Source: B1 sp964355075
GTDB lineage: Bacteria; Bacteroidota; Bacteroidia; UKL13-3
Assembly: GCA_964355075.1 (NCBI GenBank)
Contig: CAYHCF010000001.1
Location: 1-64,000 of the forward strand
Direction: 5' to 3'
Length of the DNA: 64,000 bases
Shown: positions 1 to 9,044 of the stretch, in pieces
Layout: every line of letters begins with the position of its first letter
How positions within the stretch are numbered: the stretch's first letter is position 1
The notes under the pieces: model-generated
Databases searched by the model: none
The model's input: only the letters and a program-made list of their open reading frames with translations
What the model was told of the DNA's origin: nothing
Program-made: the position numbers and the translations under genes

Positions 1-154
1 AATTCATAATTCACAATTCATAATTCACAATTCATAATTCACAATTCATAATTCACAATTCATAATTCATAATTGATAATTCATAATTCATAATTCATAA
101 TTCATAATTCATAATTCACAATTCATAATTCATAATTCATAATTCATAATTCAA
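1..154. repeat. Heptanucleotide tandem array (ATTCATA/ATTCACA)
   Basis: About 22 tandem copies of a 7-bp unit, ATTCATA, with an ATTCACA variant alternating in the first 60 bases. The array runs into the start of the window, so its true length is unknown. It lies downstream of the ABC permease gene on the minus strand and has no coding potential. Three other intergenic arrays in this window (near 7301, 36711 and 49655) also have a 7-bp period with different sequences. Confidence 0.9.
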
Positions 155-169
155 ATTTTCACATTTAAA

Positions 170-189
170 GGTCAGGTAATGACCTGACC
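170..189 (-). terminator. Perfect hairpin after the ABC exporter operon
   Basis: An 8-bp perfect inverted repeat (GGTCAGGT / ACCTGACC) with a 4-base loop, 34 bases past the stop of the permease gene. Read on the minus strand the stem is followed by TTTAAAT rather than a clean T-run, so it is a weak or factor-assisted terminator, or simply a stable mRNA 3' end. Confidence 0.4.
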
Positions 190-222
190 CTACCCTACCA
201 TACCCCTACAAAAATTGTTTTT

Positions 223-1455
223 TTATTCATCTCTTAAGGCTTCAATGGGCTGAACCGAGGCGGCTTTTTTGGCTGGAAAGAATCCGGCAAACAAACCTGC
301 AATCACCAACAGAATCATTGCAAACAGGGCATTTTTTATTTCTACTTCGGGATTTTTGAAAAAATCTGAATTCGGAATATTCGTTTTTAATCCCTCCAAT
401 AAAAAAACTCCGGCAATCAAACCGATATAACCAAATAACGAGGTAATAAAAACTGCTTCCTGAAGTATCAATGCAATAATACTTGCCGGTGTTGCTCCCA
501 GCGCTTTTCTGATTCCTATCTCTTTTGTTCTTTCCTTCACTACAATCATCATGATATTACTCACACCCACAATGCCTGCAATCAAGGTTCCAATACCAAT
601 AATCCAGATAAAAATATTGATGCCATTCATCAGACCCATAACTCTTCTGTACTCAACCAGATTATTCCATACAAAAACAGCTTTCTTGTCTTCCGGATTG
701 AAATGATGACGAGTAGCTAATAAGGCTCTTAGTTCATCCGTTATCGCTTCGCTTTTATCAATATCATTCTCGGCAATACTCATTACGATCTGATCCACAT
801 TATTGTTTCCGGTAAATGTTTTTTGTGTTGTTGAAACAGGCAAATATGCCCTTCTGTTATCTCTGTCACCCCCTTCATCAAAAAACGTTCCTACCACTTT
901 AAACAATACCCCATTTACATTAATCTCTTTCCCAATCGGGTCTTCATTTACGAATAACTCTTCAACCATTTTTTTGCTGATGCAAGTAACTTTTCTGGAC
1001 TCTTTAATATCCAGGTCATTTATAAAACGTCCCTTGGTTAAATTGATTTTTTCGGGGTATAACATTCCCGGATGTACCCCTTTCACATTAAAATTTCCAA
1101 ACTTGCTTCTATAGCTGATCAGGTTTATATCAAACATGTGTAACCGGGAACTGATGTGGTCCATATTTTTATAGGTACGATCAATAAAGGTATAATCCTC
1201 ATTGGTAAACTGAATCTGTTTACCCGGCTGATAACCCTGGTACGACAAAGATGTTTTTCCGGTATTTAACCAGATAGAGTTTACCGCATCCTGATTAAAC
1301 TGATCTTTTACCCCGTTTTCAAGACCTTTTCCGGCACCCAATAACACAATCAGCATGAATATGCCCCAGGCCACACTAAAGCCTGTGAGAAAGGTACGTA
1401 ACCTGTTCTTTGCAATGTTTGCAAATATTTCATGCCACTTGTCTATATCGAACAT
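223..1455 (-). CDS. MacB-type ABC transporter permease
   Basis: A 410-residue inner-membrane permease of the MacB/FtsX type. One membrane segment near residues 21-41 is followed by a large periplasmic MacB_PCD domain (about 45-260) and three C-terminal membrane segments (about 280-400) forming the FtsX domain, with the typical KERTKEIGIRKALGA loop after the second. It pairs with the ATPase gene 14 bases upstream, with which it forms an operon. Family members couple cytoplasmic ATP hydrolysis to movement of periplasmic substrates (peptides, lipids, antibiotics) to an outer-membrane partner. No membrane fusion protein or TolC is adjacent, so the substrate cannot be told. Confidence 0.9.
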   Translation of the reverse strand: MFDIDKWHEIFANIAKNRLRTFLTGFSVAWGIFMLIVLLGAGKGLENGVKDQFNQDAVNSIWLNTGKTSLSYQGYQPGKQIQFTNEDYTFIDRTYKNMDHISSRLHMFDINLISYRSKFGNFNVKGVHPGMLYPEKINLTKGRFINDLDIKESRKVTCISKKMVEELFVNEDPIGKEINVNGVLFKVVGTFFDEGGDRDNRRAYLPVSTTQKTFTGNNNVDQIVMSIAENDIDKSEAITDELRALLATRHHFNPEDKKAVFVWNNLVEYRRVMGLMNGINIFIWIIGIGTLIAGIVGVSNIMMIVVKERTKEIGIRKALGATPASIIALILQEAVFITSLFGYIGLIAGVFLLEGLKTNIPNSDFFKNPEVEIKNALFAMILLVIAGLFAGFFPAKKAASVQPIEALRDE

Positions 1456-1469
1456 CCAAACTAAATTAA

Positions 1470-2129
1470 TTATACAATAAGTCCGTCTTTTAAACGTATA
1501 GTTCTATTCGTCATTTCAGCGATATCATGCTCATGGGTAACAATCAAAACTGTTATCCCATTACTGTTTATTTCCTTCAACAATGCCATAATGTCCAAAC
1601 TCGTTTGGGTATCTAAAGCACCCGTTGGTTCATCTGCCAGAATAACTTTGGGTTGAGAGATCAGCGCGCGTGCAATCGCAATGCGCTGCATTTGCCCTCC
1701 ACTTAATTCATTTGGCATATGTTCGGCCCAATCCTTCAATCCAACTTTTTCAAGATATTCCATGGCAATTACATTTCTTTTTTTTCTACTAATGTTTTGA
1801 TAATACAATGGCAAGGCAACATTTTCCATTGCATTTTTAAAAGAGATGAGATTGAACGACTGAAAAATGAATCCGATTAGTTTACTTCTTAATTGAGCCG
1901 CGTGGGTTTCGCTTAAACTTTTTATTAGCGTTCCTGCAAGTAGGTATTCCCCTTCCTCATATGCATCCAATATTCCGATAATATTCAACAGGGTTGATTT
2001 CCCGCTTCCTGAAGAGCCCATGATAGAAACCATTTCCCCTTTTTCTATCGAGGCATCAATCCCTTTCAATGCGTGCAGACTGCTACTTCCGGTATGGTAA
2101 GTTTTATGTATATTTTTTAGCTGAATCAT
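1470..2129 (-). CDS. ABC transporter ATP-binding protein, MacB/LolD type
   Basis: A 219-residue ATPase with Walker A GSSGSGKS near residue 39, a Q-loop in IFQSFNLI, the signature LSGGQ, Walker B VILADEP and an H-loop in VTHEHD. Length and motif order match the LolD/MacB-ATPase group. It lies directly upstream of the FtsX-type permease on the same strand and is presumably its motor. The start ATG lies just inside a short spacer that ends at the 2168-2289 inverted repeat. Confidence 0.93.
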   Translation of the reverse strand: MIQLKNIHKTYHTGSSSLHALKGIDASIEKGEMVSIMGSSGSGKSTLLNIIGILDAYEEGEYLLAGTLIKSLSETHAAQLRSKLIGFIFQSFNLISFKNAMENVALPLYYQNISRKKRNVIAMEYLEKVGLKDWAEHMPNELSGGQMQRIAIARALISQPKVILADEPTGALDTQTSLDIMALLKEINSNGITVLIVTHEHDIAEMTNRTIRLKDGLIV

Positions 2130-2167
2130 TTAGCTTTAACCTATTTAGTATTTGTCCATTTAGTCAT

Positions 2168-2289
2168 GAGTCTGAGCTAGAATGTTCTCAGGCAAGGCTT
2201 GCGAAGTCCCTAAAAAGCGCAGTGTGCTGGTGTACATGAGCATTTTAGGGACGAGCATAACGCCGCCAGAGGACATTATAGACAGACTC
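2168..2289. repeat. Large imperfect inverted repeat between genes
   Basis: A 122-bp near-palindrome. The outer ends match as GAGTCTG / CAGACTC and the match continues imperfectly for about 30 bases. The inner arms are a perfect GTCCCTAAAA / TTTTAGGGAC separated by about 28 bases. The right end overlaps the stop codon of the S9 peptidase gene by one base. It fills the whole gap between the peptidase and the ABC ATPase. It could be a terminator-like mRNA structure or a MITE/REP-like element; no second copy was noticed in this window. Confidence 0.75.
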
Positions 2290-4208
2290 TAATGAGCTTC
2301 CACTTTTCCTCCCAGGTGTATGGCAAGGAATTTTTCCATAGCACCATAAAAGTCGAATTGGTTCTCTTCATTTCTAAAACCATGCCCTTCATTTTCCTTC
2401 ACCATATATTCCACTTTTACTCCTCTTTTCTTTAAGGCCTCTACAATCTGATCGCTTTCGGCTTTATTTACTCTTGGATCATTGGCACCCTGAGCAATAA
2501 ATAGCGGACATTTTATTTTATCTACAAAAAAGATTGGAGAAGCATGATGCAAAAGAATGGAATCCTTTTTGGGATCTCCAACCATCTGGTACATCATTTC
2601 CATAAAGGGTTTCCAATAAGGCGGTACGGTAGCCATAAAAGTAAACAGGTTTGATACCCCTACATAATCCACAGCACATGCATATAAATCGGGTGTAAAT
2701 GTTATTCCGGCAAGGGTTGCATAGCCACCGTAACTCGCGCCATAAATGGCAACTTTCCGGGGGTTGGCAATTCCCTCCTTCACCAGCCAATTCACACCAT
2801 CTGTGATATCCTGTTGCATGGTTTTTCCCCATTGTTTAAAACCGGCCTCCCAAAAATTTCTTCCATAACCTGTTGACCCTCTGAAATTAATTTGCAAAAC
2901 GGCATAGCCTCTGTTTGCCAGAAATTGCACTTCCCGGTTCCATCCCCATTTATCCCTTGCCCATGGACCACCGTGAGGATTAATAATTACGGGTAAGTTT
3001 TTTGGTTCAACGCCAACAGGTAAGGTAAGATAACCATGAATAACAAATCCATCTTTAGAAATATAGCTTATTGGTTTCATAGCAGCCAACTCTTCTTCAT
3101 GCAACCAAGGAGCTCTGTCAGCTATTTTTATCAGTTCGTTTATTTTAGCATCGTAAAAATAAGATGCTCCCAGAGATCGATCACTTATGGTACGGACCAA
3201 AAATTTGTCTTCGCTTTTATTATGACTGGTAAAGTATATCTCTAAATCATTTCCCAATTTCTCTTTCACTTTCAGATAAAGTTTTTCGGTTTCAATATCC
3301 AGAAATTTTGTTTCATTTTTTGCTCTTTCAAATCTAATTTCTGTTAACACCTTTCTCTTTCTTGAATAATCTAAGCGCTCAACATCAACTTCCTGGTGTT
3401 CAAACAGAATCTTAATTTCTTTGCCATTTGCAATATCAAAGTTCACAATGGCAGCTTTATCGCGGTTCAGATTAGAGCTTGCGTATATCGTTTGGTTATC
3501 AAAACTAAAAAACAAAGGATGTACCATTTCTTTGAAACTGGTTCTTAAAACTTGTTTAAAATCCTGTTTTTCATCTCCACGGTAAAGCAGTACATTATTT
3601 ACGCCATCGCTTTGAACAGCTATCCGGATTTGCCCCTTGTGATCGGTTATCCATTCCGTAACGCCACCCGGATTTTTAGCGGCCAATTTCAATTCTCCTG
3701 TATTTACGTTTAAATGGTATACATCAAATAATTCCTGATTTTCTCTGTTCATTTCAATCAGAATTTCGTTGTCATTGTCCTGCAAATCATCCACAATATG
3801 TGAAGTTATTTTTGCATAAGGAGTCAGGTCTTTCACTTTTTTGCTAATAATATCGGAGGCATACAAATGAAAATTCTCGTCACCGCCTTGGTCTTTAGCA
3901 TAAATAATAAATTTATCTGTTTTCCAGAAATATCCTGCAATATCACGATCTTTCACATTTGTTAACTGAATGGTATCGCCTGAACCAATTTTGGTAACAA
4001 AAATATTCATACGTTTATGAACCGGTTTAGTAAATGCGATATAATCGCCTGATGGAGATAACATGAAAGAGGCATTTTCCGGATTCCTGAAAAAATCCTT
4101 CATGGCAATTACCCTTGGTTGCATCCTATCCCCTTTTTTTACCTGATTGCATCCAATCCCACCCAATATGAGCGTTAAAAAAAGCAAAACATCAAGCCCT
4201 TTTTTCAT
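2289..4208 (-). CDS. S9 family prolyl oligopeptidase-like lipoprotein
   Basis: A 639-residue secreted serine peptidase. The N-terminus is a lipoprotein signal with lipobox GGIGC near residue 20, so it is probably anchored in the outer or inner membrane facing the periplasm. A beta-propeller-like region (about 40-370) precedes an alpha/beta hydrolase domain. The catalytic triad is visible: Ser492 in GASYGGY, Asp577 in NDPRVN and His609 in NEGHGF. This is the architecture of dipeptidyl/acylaminoacyl peptidases that cut short peptides. It is a single gene, apparently transcribed alone; a 28-bp-loop inverted repeat lies at its 3' end. Confidence 0.92.
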   Translation of the reverse strand: MKKGLDVLLFLTLILGGIGCNQVKKGDRMQPRVIAMKDFFRNPENASFMLSPSGDYIAFTKPVHKRMNIFVTKIGSGDTIQLTNVKDRDIAGYFWKTDKFIIYAKDQGGDENFHLYASDIISKKVKDLTPYAKITSHIVDDLQDNDNEILIEMNRENQELFDVYHLNVNTGELKLAAKNPGGVTEWITDHKGQIRIAVQSDGVNNVLLYRGDEKQDFKQVLRTSFKEMVHPLFFSFDNQTIYASSNLNRDKAAIVNFDIANGKEIKILFEHQEVDVERLDYSRKRKVLTEIRFERAKNETKFLDIETEKLYLKVKEKLGNDLEIYFTSHNKSEDKFLVRTISDRSLGASYFYDAKINELIKIADRAPWLHEEELAAMKPISYISKDGFVIHGYLTLPVGVEPKNLPVIINPHGGPWARDKWGWNREVQFLANRGYAVLQINFRGSTGYGRNFWEAGFKQWGKTMQQDITDGVNWLVKEGIANPRKVAIYGASYGGYATLAGITFTPDLYACAVDYVGVSNLFTFMATVPPYWKPFMEMMYQMVGDPKKDSILLHHASPIFFVDKIKCPLFIAQGANDPRVNKAESDQIVEALKKRGVKVEYMVKENEGHGFRNEENQFDFYGAMEKFLAIHLGGKVEAH

Positions 4209-4309
4209 ATATTCAAGTAATAATCGCTCAATATAATCTCTTCAAACAGGTTCACCAAACGCTAATTTGATAACAGGCAGATATTGGTGATAAAGAAATT
4301 TTACGAAAC

Positions 4310-4870
4310 TCAGGGGAGAATTATCATTGGAAAACTCACATCCATATCTGTGGAGCCTGCATTGATGCCTGTAGTTTTTGGAGAAGAGGCAGTATAGTGT
4401 TTTAACATAATTCTGAAATTGCCTGCATTCACCACATTGCTTGTGGTGATGGCCCGAAAAATGAGTCCCAATTCAATCGGTGGAACATGGGCATCAAAAT
4501 CGGCTATCTGAATGGAAAGTCCCTGACTTGTATTTGAATATACAAAACGATGTTCATTTTGAAGAAATTTTATTTCAGGCGTTAAGTCGTACACGGGTAT
4601 TTTACTTTCATCATAAATTTCTAAAAACCCCTTATACGTTTTATCTGCTTTCAAATGGATGGTATCTACACTGATTAATGTCCCCGGACCTCCCTTCTGA
4701 CTCCATTTACATCTTACGGTATCTGTTGAAAGCGAATCGATAAAAGTGAGTTTAACGGCCGTAATCAATTCATTTTCTTCCGCAGGGTCGGTTTGATTTT
4801 GTTCCTGCTTTTTGCATGCGCTAAAAAATAAAATATACAAAACTGAAAATCCGATCAGACTATTTTTCAT
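4310..4870 (-). CDS. Small lipoprotein paired with a TonB receptor
   Basis: A 186-residue lipoprotein with lipobox FSACK at about residue 19. The mature part has an immunoglobulin-like beta pattern and ends in a segment (INAGSTDMDVSFPMIILP) that resembles the C-terminus of a family of small Bacteroidota lipoproteins often labelled 'type 1 periplasmic binding domain' proteins. That label is from memory and says little about function. It starts 9 bases after the stop of the TonB receptor gene and is surely co-transcribed with it, so a role as a surface or periplasmic partner of that receptor is likely. The ligand is unknown. Confidence 0.75.
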   Translation of the reverse strand: MKNSLIGFSVLYILFFSACKKQEQNQTDPAEENELITAVKLTFIDSLSTDTVRCKWSQKGGPGTLISVDTIHLKADKTYKGFLEIYDESKIPVYDLTPEIKFLQNEHRFVYSNTSQGLSIQIADFDAHVPPIELGLIFRAITTSNVVNAGNFRIMLKHYTASSPKTTGINAGSTDMDVSFPMIILP

Positions 4871-4879
4871 AAAATATTT

Positions 4880-7192
4880 TTAAAAAGGAACTTGTAATCG
4901 TAAAATAAAGTTAACTCCGGTTTCATTGGTAAAGTACCTGAACCTGCTTAAATATTCTTTATAATTTTGGTTGAGTAAATTCTGACAACTAAGATGTACT
5001 TGCCAGATTTCAGACTTCAAATAGGGTTTAAAACCAAAACCTCCATTAACATGCAGCAAGGCATAAGCAGCAGGTGGATCCTGATAGTCGATACCGGGCG
5101 TGTACCTGTTTTGCCGGTTCACACCTATTCCCTGCAATTCAAAATAGGGCTTAATTATTTTTTTACTCAAACTAAATGTGTAGCCCAATTGAAGCTGAAT
5201 TCGATTGGCTGGCATGAACAATAAGGGTTCACCTAAAGATAAATTTTGTGCGTAGAGATAACTTAGCATCATGGCTCCATATAGCTTTATTTCGGGCCGA
5301 TAGGCTATACTCAATTCTGAACCCAATAACAGGGCATTGCATTGCGCAAACTGAAAGGTGGGAAAAGCGCCTCTGATCGTTAAGGTTGGTTCAGCCATAG
5401 GCTTGCGGTAGATAAATCCGTTAAAATACTGGCTAAAAAAAGTGATTTCCCCCGACCAGTTTTTGTTTTGTTTATGTAAACTCAATTCCATCAGGTAAGT
5501 TCTCTCAGGCATCAATAAACTGTCTCCCATTTCAAAACTTGCAATACCGTAATGCAATCCATAACTGTATAATTCATTCACTGCCGGTGGCCTCCAACCA
5601 GAGCTTAAGGTGGCATTAAATACCCATGTTGGTTTTAATAATTTTGAATACGTTACAACAAAAGCCGGGCTATTATAAAACTGATGGTAAGCATATTGTT
5701 TATTGAACCGGGTGTAAGTTGGCAGATCAAGTATGCGGATATCATACCGAAGCCCAAAAGCAATACTTCCTTCATACAAATCTTTTCGGAGTATGGCATA
5801 CAAGCCACTCGTGAATGATTTAAAAGGCGGAATGATAAATTGCAATCCGGCCAGCGTATTATGCTGCCACAAAATGTTTGAACCTATTTTTGCGTTCCAG
5901 TGGTTTGCCCATTTGCATTCGTATATCAAATCTGTAGTGAAGCTTTGAATTTCAAAATCCAATGCCGGTTTTCCCTGCAAAGCCTGGTTGTAAATCCGGT
6001 CTGCATCGAACTCCTGCCTGCTGTTGACCTGCTGACTATAGGTTAAACTCAATATACTTTTTTTCGGAAAAGAATAAATCATTTTTGCGGAAAAGAGGAT
6101 ATGTTGAACCTGTTGAAAAGGCTTTCCTATCTGATAAGTAAAAGGTAAAATAATGAGCGGTTGAGATGCTTTTAAAGCACGGTTCAGGTCATCCATATTT
6201 CCCAAATGCGAGGCCACAAAAATGCCTTGCTTGGTTTGGTATCGGGTAAAATTAGTTTCAATCAGGAACTTTTTATAACCAAATGCCAGTGCTATTGCTT
6301 GAGAATTTTCGTCATATCCGGTATTACTTAAGTTATAATCCGGTGCACGGCTATCTCCTGCTTTGCGCATACTTCCCTGGGCGCGCCATGCCATAAATTT
6401 TTCTTTTCCTAATCTGCCTTCTAATAACAGGGAGCCAGCCCCTTGTTTATTATTGGTAAAAAAACCTGTTTGAACCAAACCTTTCACACCGGGATCCGCC
6501 AGCCAGGGTCTGGGCAAAATTTTGATCACACCGCCAATGGCTTCAGGCCCGAATTCTACAGAGGCAGCTCCTTTAATCACCTCTACCCTGCTGGCCGAAA
6601 AAGGGTCGATTTCCGGACCATGGTCCTCGCCCCACTGCTGGCCCTCTATCCGGCTATTGCCCTGTATGGTAACCAGCCGCTGACTATGCAAACCTCTGAT
6701 GACCGGTTTCGAAATGCCACCGGAAGAAGATAACAGGGTTACACCATTTATATTGCTTAATAATTCTGAAATATTCTGCCCTTGTTTACGCGCTACATCA
6801 CTCTCATTTAATACTTGTTTGGTTCTGTTGCTTAATTCTTTATTCATGCCCCGTTCAAGCACTATGCTTTCATGCAGATGGTAGGATTCAGGACATAATA
6901 ATACGGTAATCTGATTATCCTTCGACAACGTAAATAATTTATCCAGATGATGGTAGCCGATATAAGAAACATGCATCAGCAACTGACCTGTTTGGAGGGA
7001 ATCAAAAACTGCTATCCCGGAAGCATCGGTTATATGCACATGCCGGTGTTTTTGGATACTCACGGTCGCACCGTATAAGGGGTCCCCATCGAGGCTATCG
7101 AGCACTGTCACCCGCAAATGCATCTGCTGGGCTTGAAGGCAATCCAAACCTGACAAGATAAACAGCATAAAAAGTGCTTTCAGATATTTCAC
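4880..7192 (-). CDS. TonB-dependent outer-membrane receptor
   Basis: A 770-residue receptor. A signal peptide (about 1-21) is followed by a carboxypeptidase-like regulatory domain (about 25-110), a plug domain (about 120-230, with GEDHGPEIDP and RVEVIKGAASVEFG) and a beta-barrel ending in a C-terminal Phe. It imports a ligand through the outer membrane using TonB. The plug has acidic and His residues, which would fit a metal or metal complex, but that is inference. The proposed start is GTG. A TAACTTTG box, the form of a Bacteroidota -7 element, ends exactly on the first base of this GTG (7192-7199). If that box is a real promoter, translation must start downstream, perhaps at ATG 7168. Confidence 0.9.
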   Translation of the reverse strand: MKYLKALFMLFILSGLDCLQAQQMHLRVTVLDSLDGDPLYGATVSIQKHRHVHITDASGIAVFDSLQTGQLLMHVSYIGYHHLDKLFTLSKDNQITVLLCPESYHLHESIVLERGMNKELSNRTKQVLNESDVARKQGQNISELLSNINGVTLLSSSGGISKPVIRGLHSQRLVTIQGNSRIEGQQWGEDHGPEIDPFSASRVEVIKGAASVEFGPEAIGGVIKILPRPWLADPGVKGLVQTGFFTNNKQGAGSLLLEGRLGKEKFMAWRAQGSMRKAGDSRAPDYNLSNTGYDENSQAIALAFGYKKFLIETNFTRYQTKQGIFVASHLGNMDDLNRALKASQPLIILPFTYQIGKPFQQVQHILFSAKMIYSFPKKSILSLTYSQQVNSRQEFDADRIYNQALQGKPALDFEIQSFTTDLIYECKWANHWNAKIGSNILWQHNTLAGLQFIIPPFKSFTSGLYAILRKDLYEGSIAFGLRYDIRILDLPTYTRFNKQYAYHQFYNSPAFVVTYSKLLKPTWVFNATLSSGWRPPAVNELYSYGLHYGIASFEMGDSLLMPERTYLMELSLHKQNKNWSGEITFFSQYFNGFIYRKPMAEPTLTIRGAFPTFQFAQCNALLLGSELSIAYRPEIKLYGAMMLSYLYAQNLSLGEPLLFMPANRIQLQLGYTFSLSKKIIKPYFELQGIGVNRQNRYTPGIDYQDPPAAYALLHVNGGFGFKPYLKSEIWQVHLSCQNLLNQNYKEYLSRFRYFTNETGVNFILRLQVPF

Positions 7193-7300
7193 AAAGTTAA
7201 AAAAAAAGAATGGGTTTTCGTTTCGTTCAGGTTGCCAATTTAGTTGATTTTAATAACATGATTGTAAGATTGTAGAATAGAATGCAAATTGCAGACGAGA

Positions 7301-7335
7301 AGATTACAAATTACAGATTGCAGATTGGTAGATTA
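7301..7335. repeat. Heptamer-periodic intergenic repeat (AGATTAC-like)
   Basis: Consecutive 7-bp units AGATTAC, AAATTAC, AGATTGC and AGATTGG, with looser related units on both sides from about 7262 to 7380. It sits in the 316-bp gap between the divergent TonB receptor and mntA genes. Apart from this repeat and the mntA promoter, nothing else was seen in that gap. Confidence 0.7.
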
Positions 7336-7395
7336 GAAGGTTGACAAAAAAATTCATATTACAAGATTGGAAATTACGAAACTTTAGTTTCCGCG

Positions 7396-7424
7396 TTGAG
7401 TTTCTCCAAAATTCGCTACCTTTG
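7396..7424 (+). promoter_or_regulatory. Bacteroidota-type promoter for the mntA-hepT pair
   Basis: A -33 TTG (7396-7398), 18-base spacer and -7 element TACCTTTG (7417-7424), matching the Bacteroidota consensus. Transcription would start near 7430, leaving a leader of about 80 bases before mntA. Confidence 0.6.
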
Positions 7425-7508
7425 CAAACTCGAAAACCGCTAGTTGCAAGCAGGAGGGAAAAATTTCATATTCAAATAATAATCTATAACTTGCATAAAA
7501 AATAACAT

Positions 7509-7829
7509 ATGATTAATACGGAAAAAATAAATGAAATCGCATTAAAGATTGCAACTAATTTCAATCCGGATAAGATTATTTTATTTGGCTCATACGCATC
7601 TGGAAATCAAAGTGATGATAGTGACTTAGATTTGTTAATAATTCAAGATTCAGATTTGCCCAAACATAAAAGAGGATTAGATATTAGAATGTCGTTAAGA
7701 GGATTAAAGATTCCTATGGATATATTAATATATACTAATTCGGAATTTGAATCGGAAAAAGATATCAAATATTCATTTTTAAACGCTGCTATAAAAAATT
7801 CAAAAATATTATATGAGCGTTATAAATGA
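7509..7829 (+). CDS. MntA-type minimal nucleotidyltransferase (antitoxin)
   Basis: A 106-residue protein with the nucleotidyltransferase signature GSYASGNQSDDSDLDLLI at about residues 27-44: a GS motif and the metal-binding DxD. Such small MNT proteins pair with HEPN proteins in a toxin-antitoxin system. In studied cases MntA adds AMP to a tyrosine of the HEPN ribonuclease and silences it. The HEPN gene follows and overlaps by 17 bases, which fits this arrangement. The locus is AT-rich and isolated between housekeeping genes, as expected for an acquired module. Confidence 0.85.
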   Translation: MINTEKINEIALKIATNFNPDKIILFGSYASGNQSDDSDLDLLIIQDSDLPKHKRGLDIRMSLRGLKIPMDILIYTNSEFESEKDIKYSFLNAAIKNSKILYERYK

Positions 7830-8198
7830 TAAATTTGCCTGGATTGAAAAGCTGATCATGATTTGGGTTCTGCCAAAATAATATTTATACATATTCCTGA
7901 ATATTTTGACACAATTTCTTTTCATTGTCAACAGGCAGTAGAAAAATACTTAAAAGCATTATTAATTCATTTAGAAGTTGAATTCTTTCGAACGCATGAT
8001 TTGATTTACCTATTGGAAATTTTATCAAATAAAATTGAAATATCAGAAAAACAATTTAAAGAAGCTTTTGTTTTAAATAATTATTCCGTTCAAGTGAGAT
8101 ACCCAAATGAAATAATACTTTTAACAAAGGAAGAAATTGAAAATGCAATTAACATAACGGAGAACTTTAGAATCTTCGTTATTGATAAAATAAATTAA
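7813..8198 (+). pseudogene. HEPN domain protein (HepT-like toxin), frameshifted
   Basis: The natural start is ATG 7813, inside the end of mntA, reading MSVINDKFAWIEK. At the A-run near 7847-7850 the frame is lost: the continuation ADHDLGSAKII, usual for this family, is in a different frame. One extra A (GAAAAAGC instead of GAAAAGC) would restore a 128-residue protein. The remainder (about 111 residues) has the HEPN features FHCQQAVEKYLKALL, FRTHDL and VRYPNE. Either the toxin is inactivated or the run was misread in sequencing. The restored protein would be a HEPN ribonuclease partner of MntA. Confidence 0.8.
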
Positions 8199-8412
8199 CT
8201 AACAGCCGTTAAACATTATTGCAGTAGGCTCACAAGGTGGTATGTCATTTCTTGCATGGCAAGTTTTCGTATCGGGTGATGATGGCTAGTTGAGATCAAG
8301 ATAATGAAAATTATAAAAGTGAACACCTAAGAAGCTGTCTAGAAATAACTTTTCTGCCTATCTTGCAACTGCTCTTGATTACAATTAACAGTGATTTAAA
8401 AATGAATCAAAA

Positions 8413-8964
8413 ATGAAAAGAATTACAGTCTTTTGCGGTTCAGGCTCAGGAAATGAGGAAAACTATAAAACCCAGGCTATTTTGCTCGGAAAAACATTGG
8501 CAAAGCAGAACATTGAATTGGTTTACGGTGGCGCAAACAGAGGGCTCATGGGGTTGGTTGCAGATGCGGCATTAGCTGAAGGCGGTAAGGTAATCGGAGT
8601 GCTTCCAAATTTTTTAAAGTCTATGGAAGTAGCGCATGAAGGACTTACTGAATTAATTTTGGTTGACAATCTGCACCAGAGAAAAGCTAAAATGAACGAA
8701 CTCTCCGACGGAGTAATTGCGCTTCCAGGTGGCTTTGGCACCTTAGACGAACTTTTTGAAATGCTCACCTGGGCTCAACTTGGACTTCATAAAAAACCGG
8801 TAGCCCTGTTAAACGTTGATGGCTTTTATGATGCCTTAATTATTTTGGTGCAAACAATGGTAAATAAGGGCTTTCTAAAGGCCGTGAACCAACAAATGCT
8901 ATTGGTTAGTAACGATATGGATGAACTGCTGAACAAAATGAGAAATTATGTTGTGCATCATTAG
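8413..8964 (+). CDS. LOG family protein (nucleoside 5'-monophosphate phosphoribohydrolase)
   Basis: A 183-residue cytosolic Rossmann-fold protein of the TIGR00730/LOG family. The motif PGGFGTLDE near residues 101-109 and the N-terminal GSGSG loop are diagnostic. Family members split AMP or cytokinin monophosphates into free base and ribose 5-phosphate. The ATG at 8413 is the usable start; an ATG 11 bases upstream is followed directly by a stop. It is a single gene. The 214-base stretch between it and hepT holds nothing recognisable. Confidence 0.9.
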   Translation: MKRITVFCGSGSGNEENYKTQAILLGKTLAKQNIELVYGGANRGLMGLVADAALAEGGKVIGVLPNFLKSMEVAHEGLTELILVDNLHQRKAKMNELSDGVIALPGGFGTLDELFEMLTWAQLGLHKKPVALLNVDGFYDALIILVQTMVNKGFLKAVNQQMLLVSNDMDELLNKMRNYVVHH

Positions 8965-9044
8965 ACATTATTCAATCTGAAAAATTCCAATTATAAAACT
9001 AGTTTTGTTGCTAAATAGCTATTACTTATTCAGATTTTTTTAAT

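Noticed and set aside
1..154. Repeats at the window start as a CRISPR array
   Set aside because: The unit is 7 bp with no spacers between copies; no cas gene is near.
8199..8412. Coding remnant between hepT and the LOG gene
   Set aside because: Short frames only, no motif and no similarity to neighbours.
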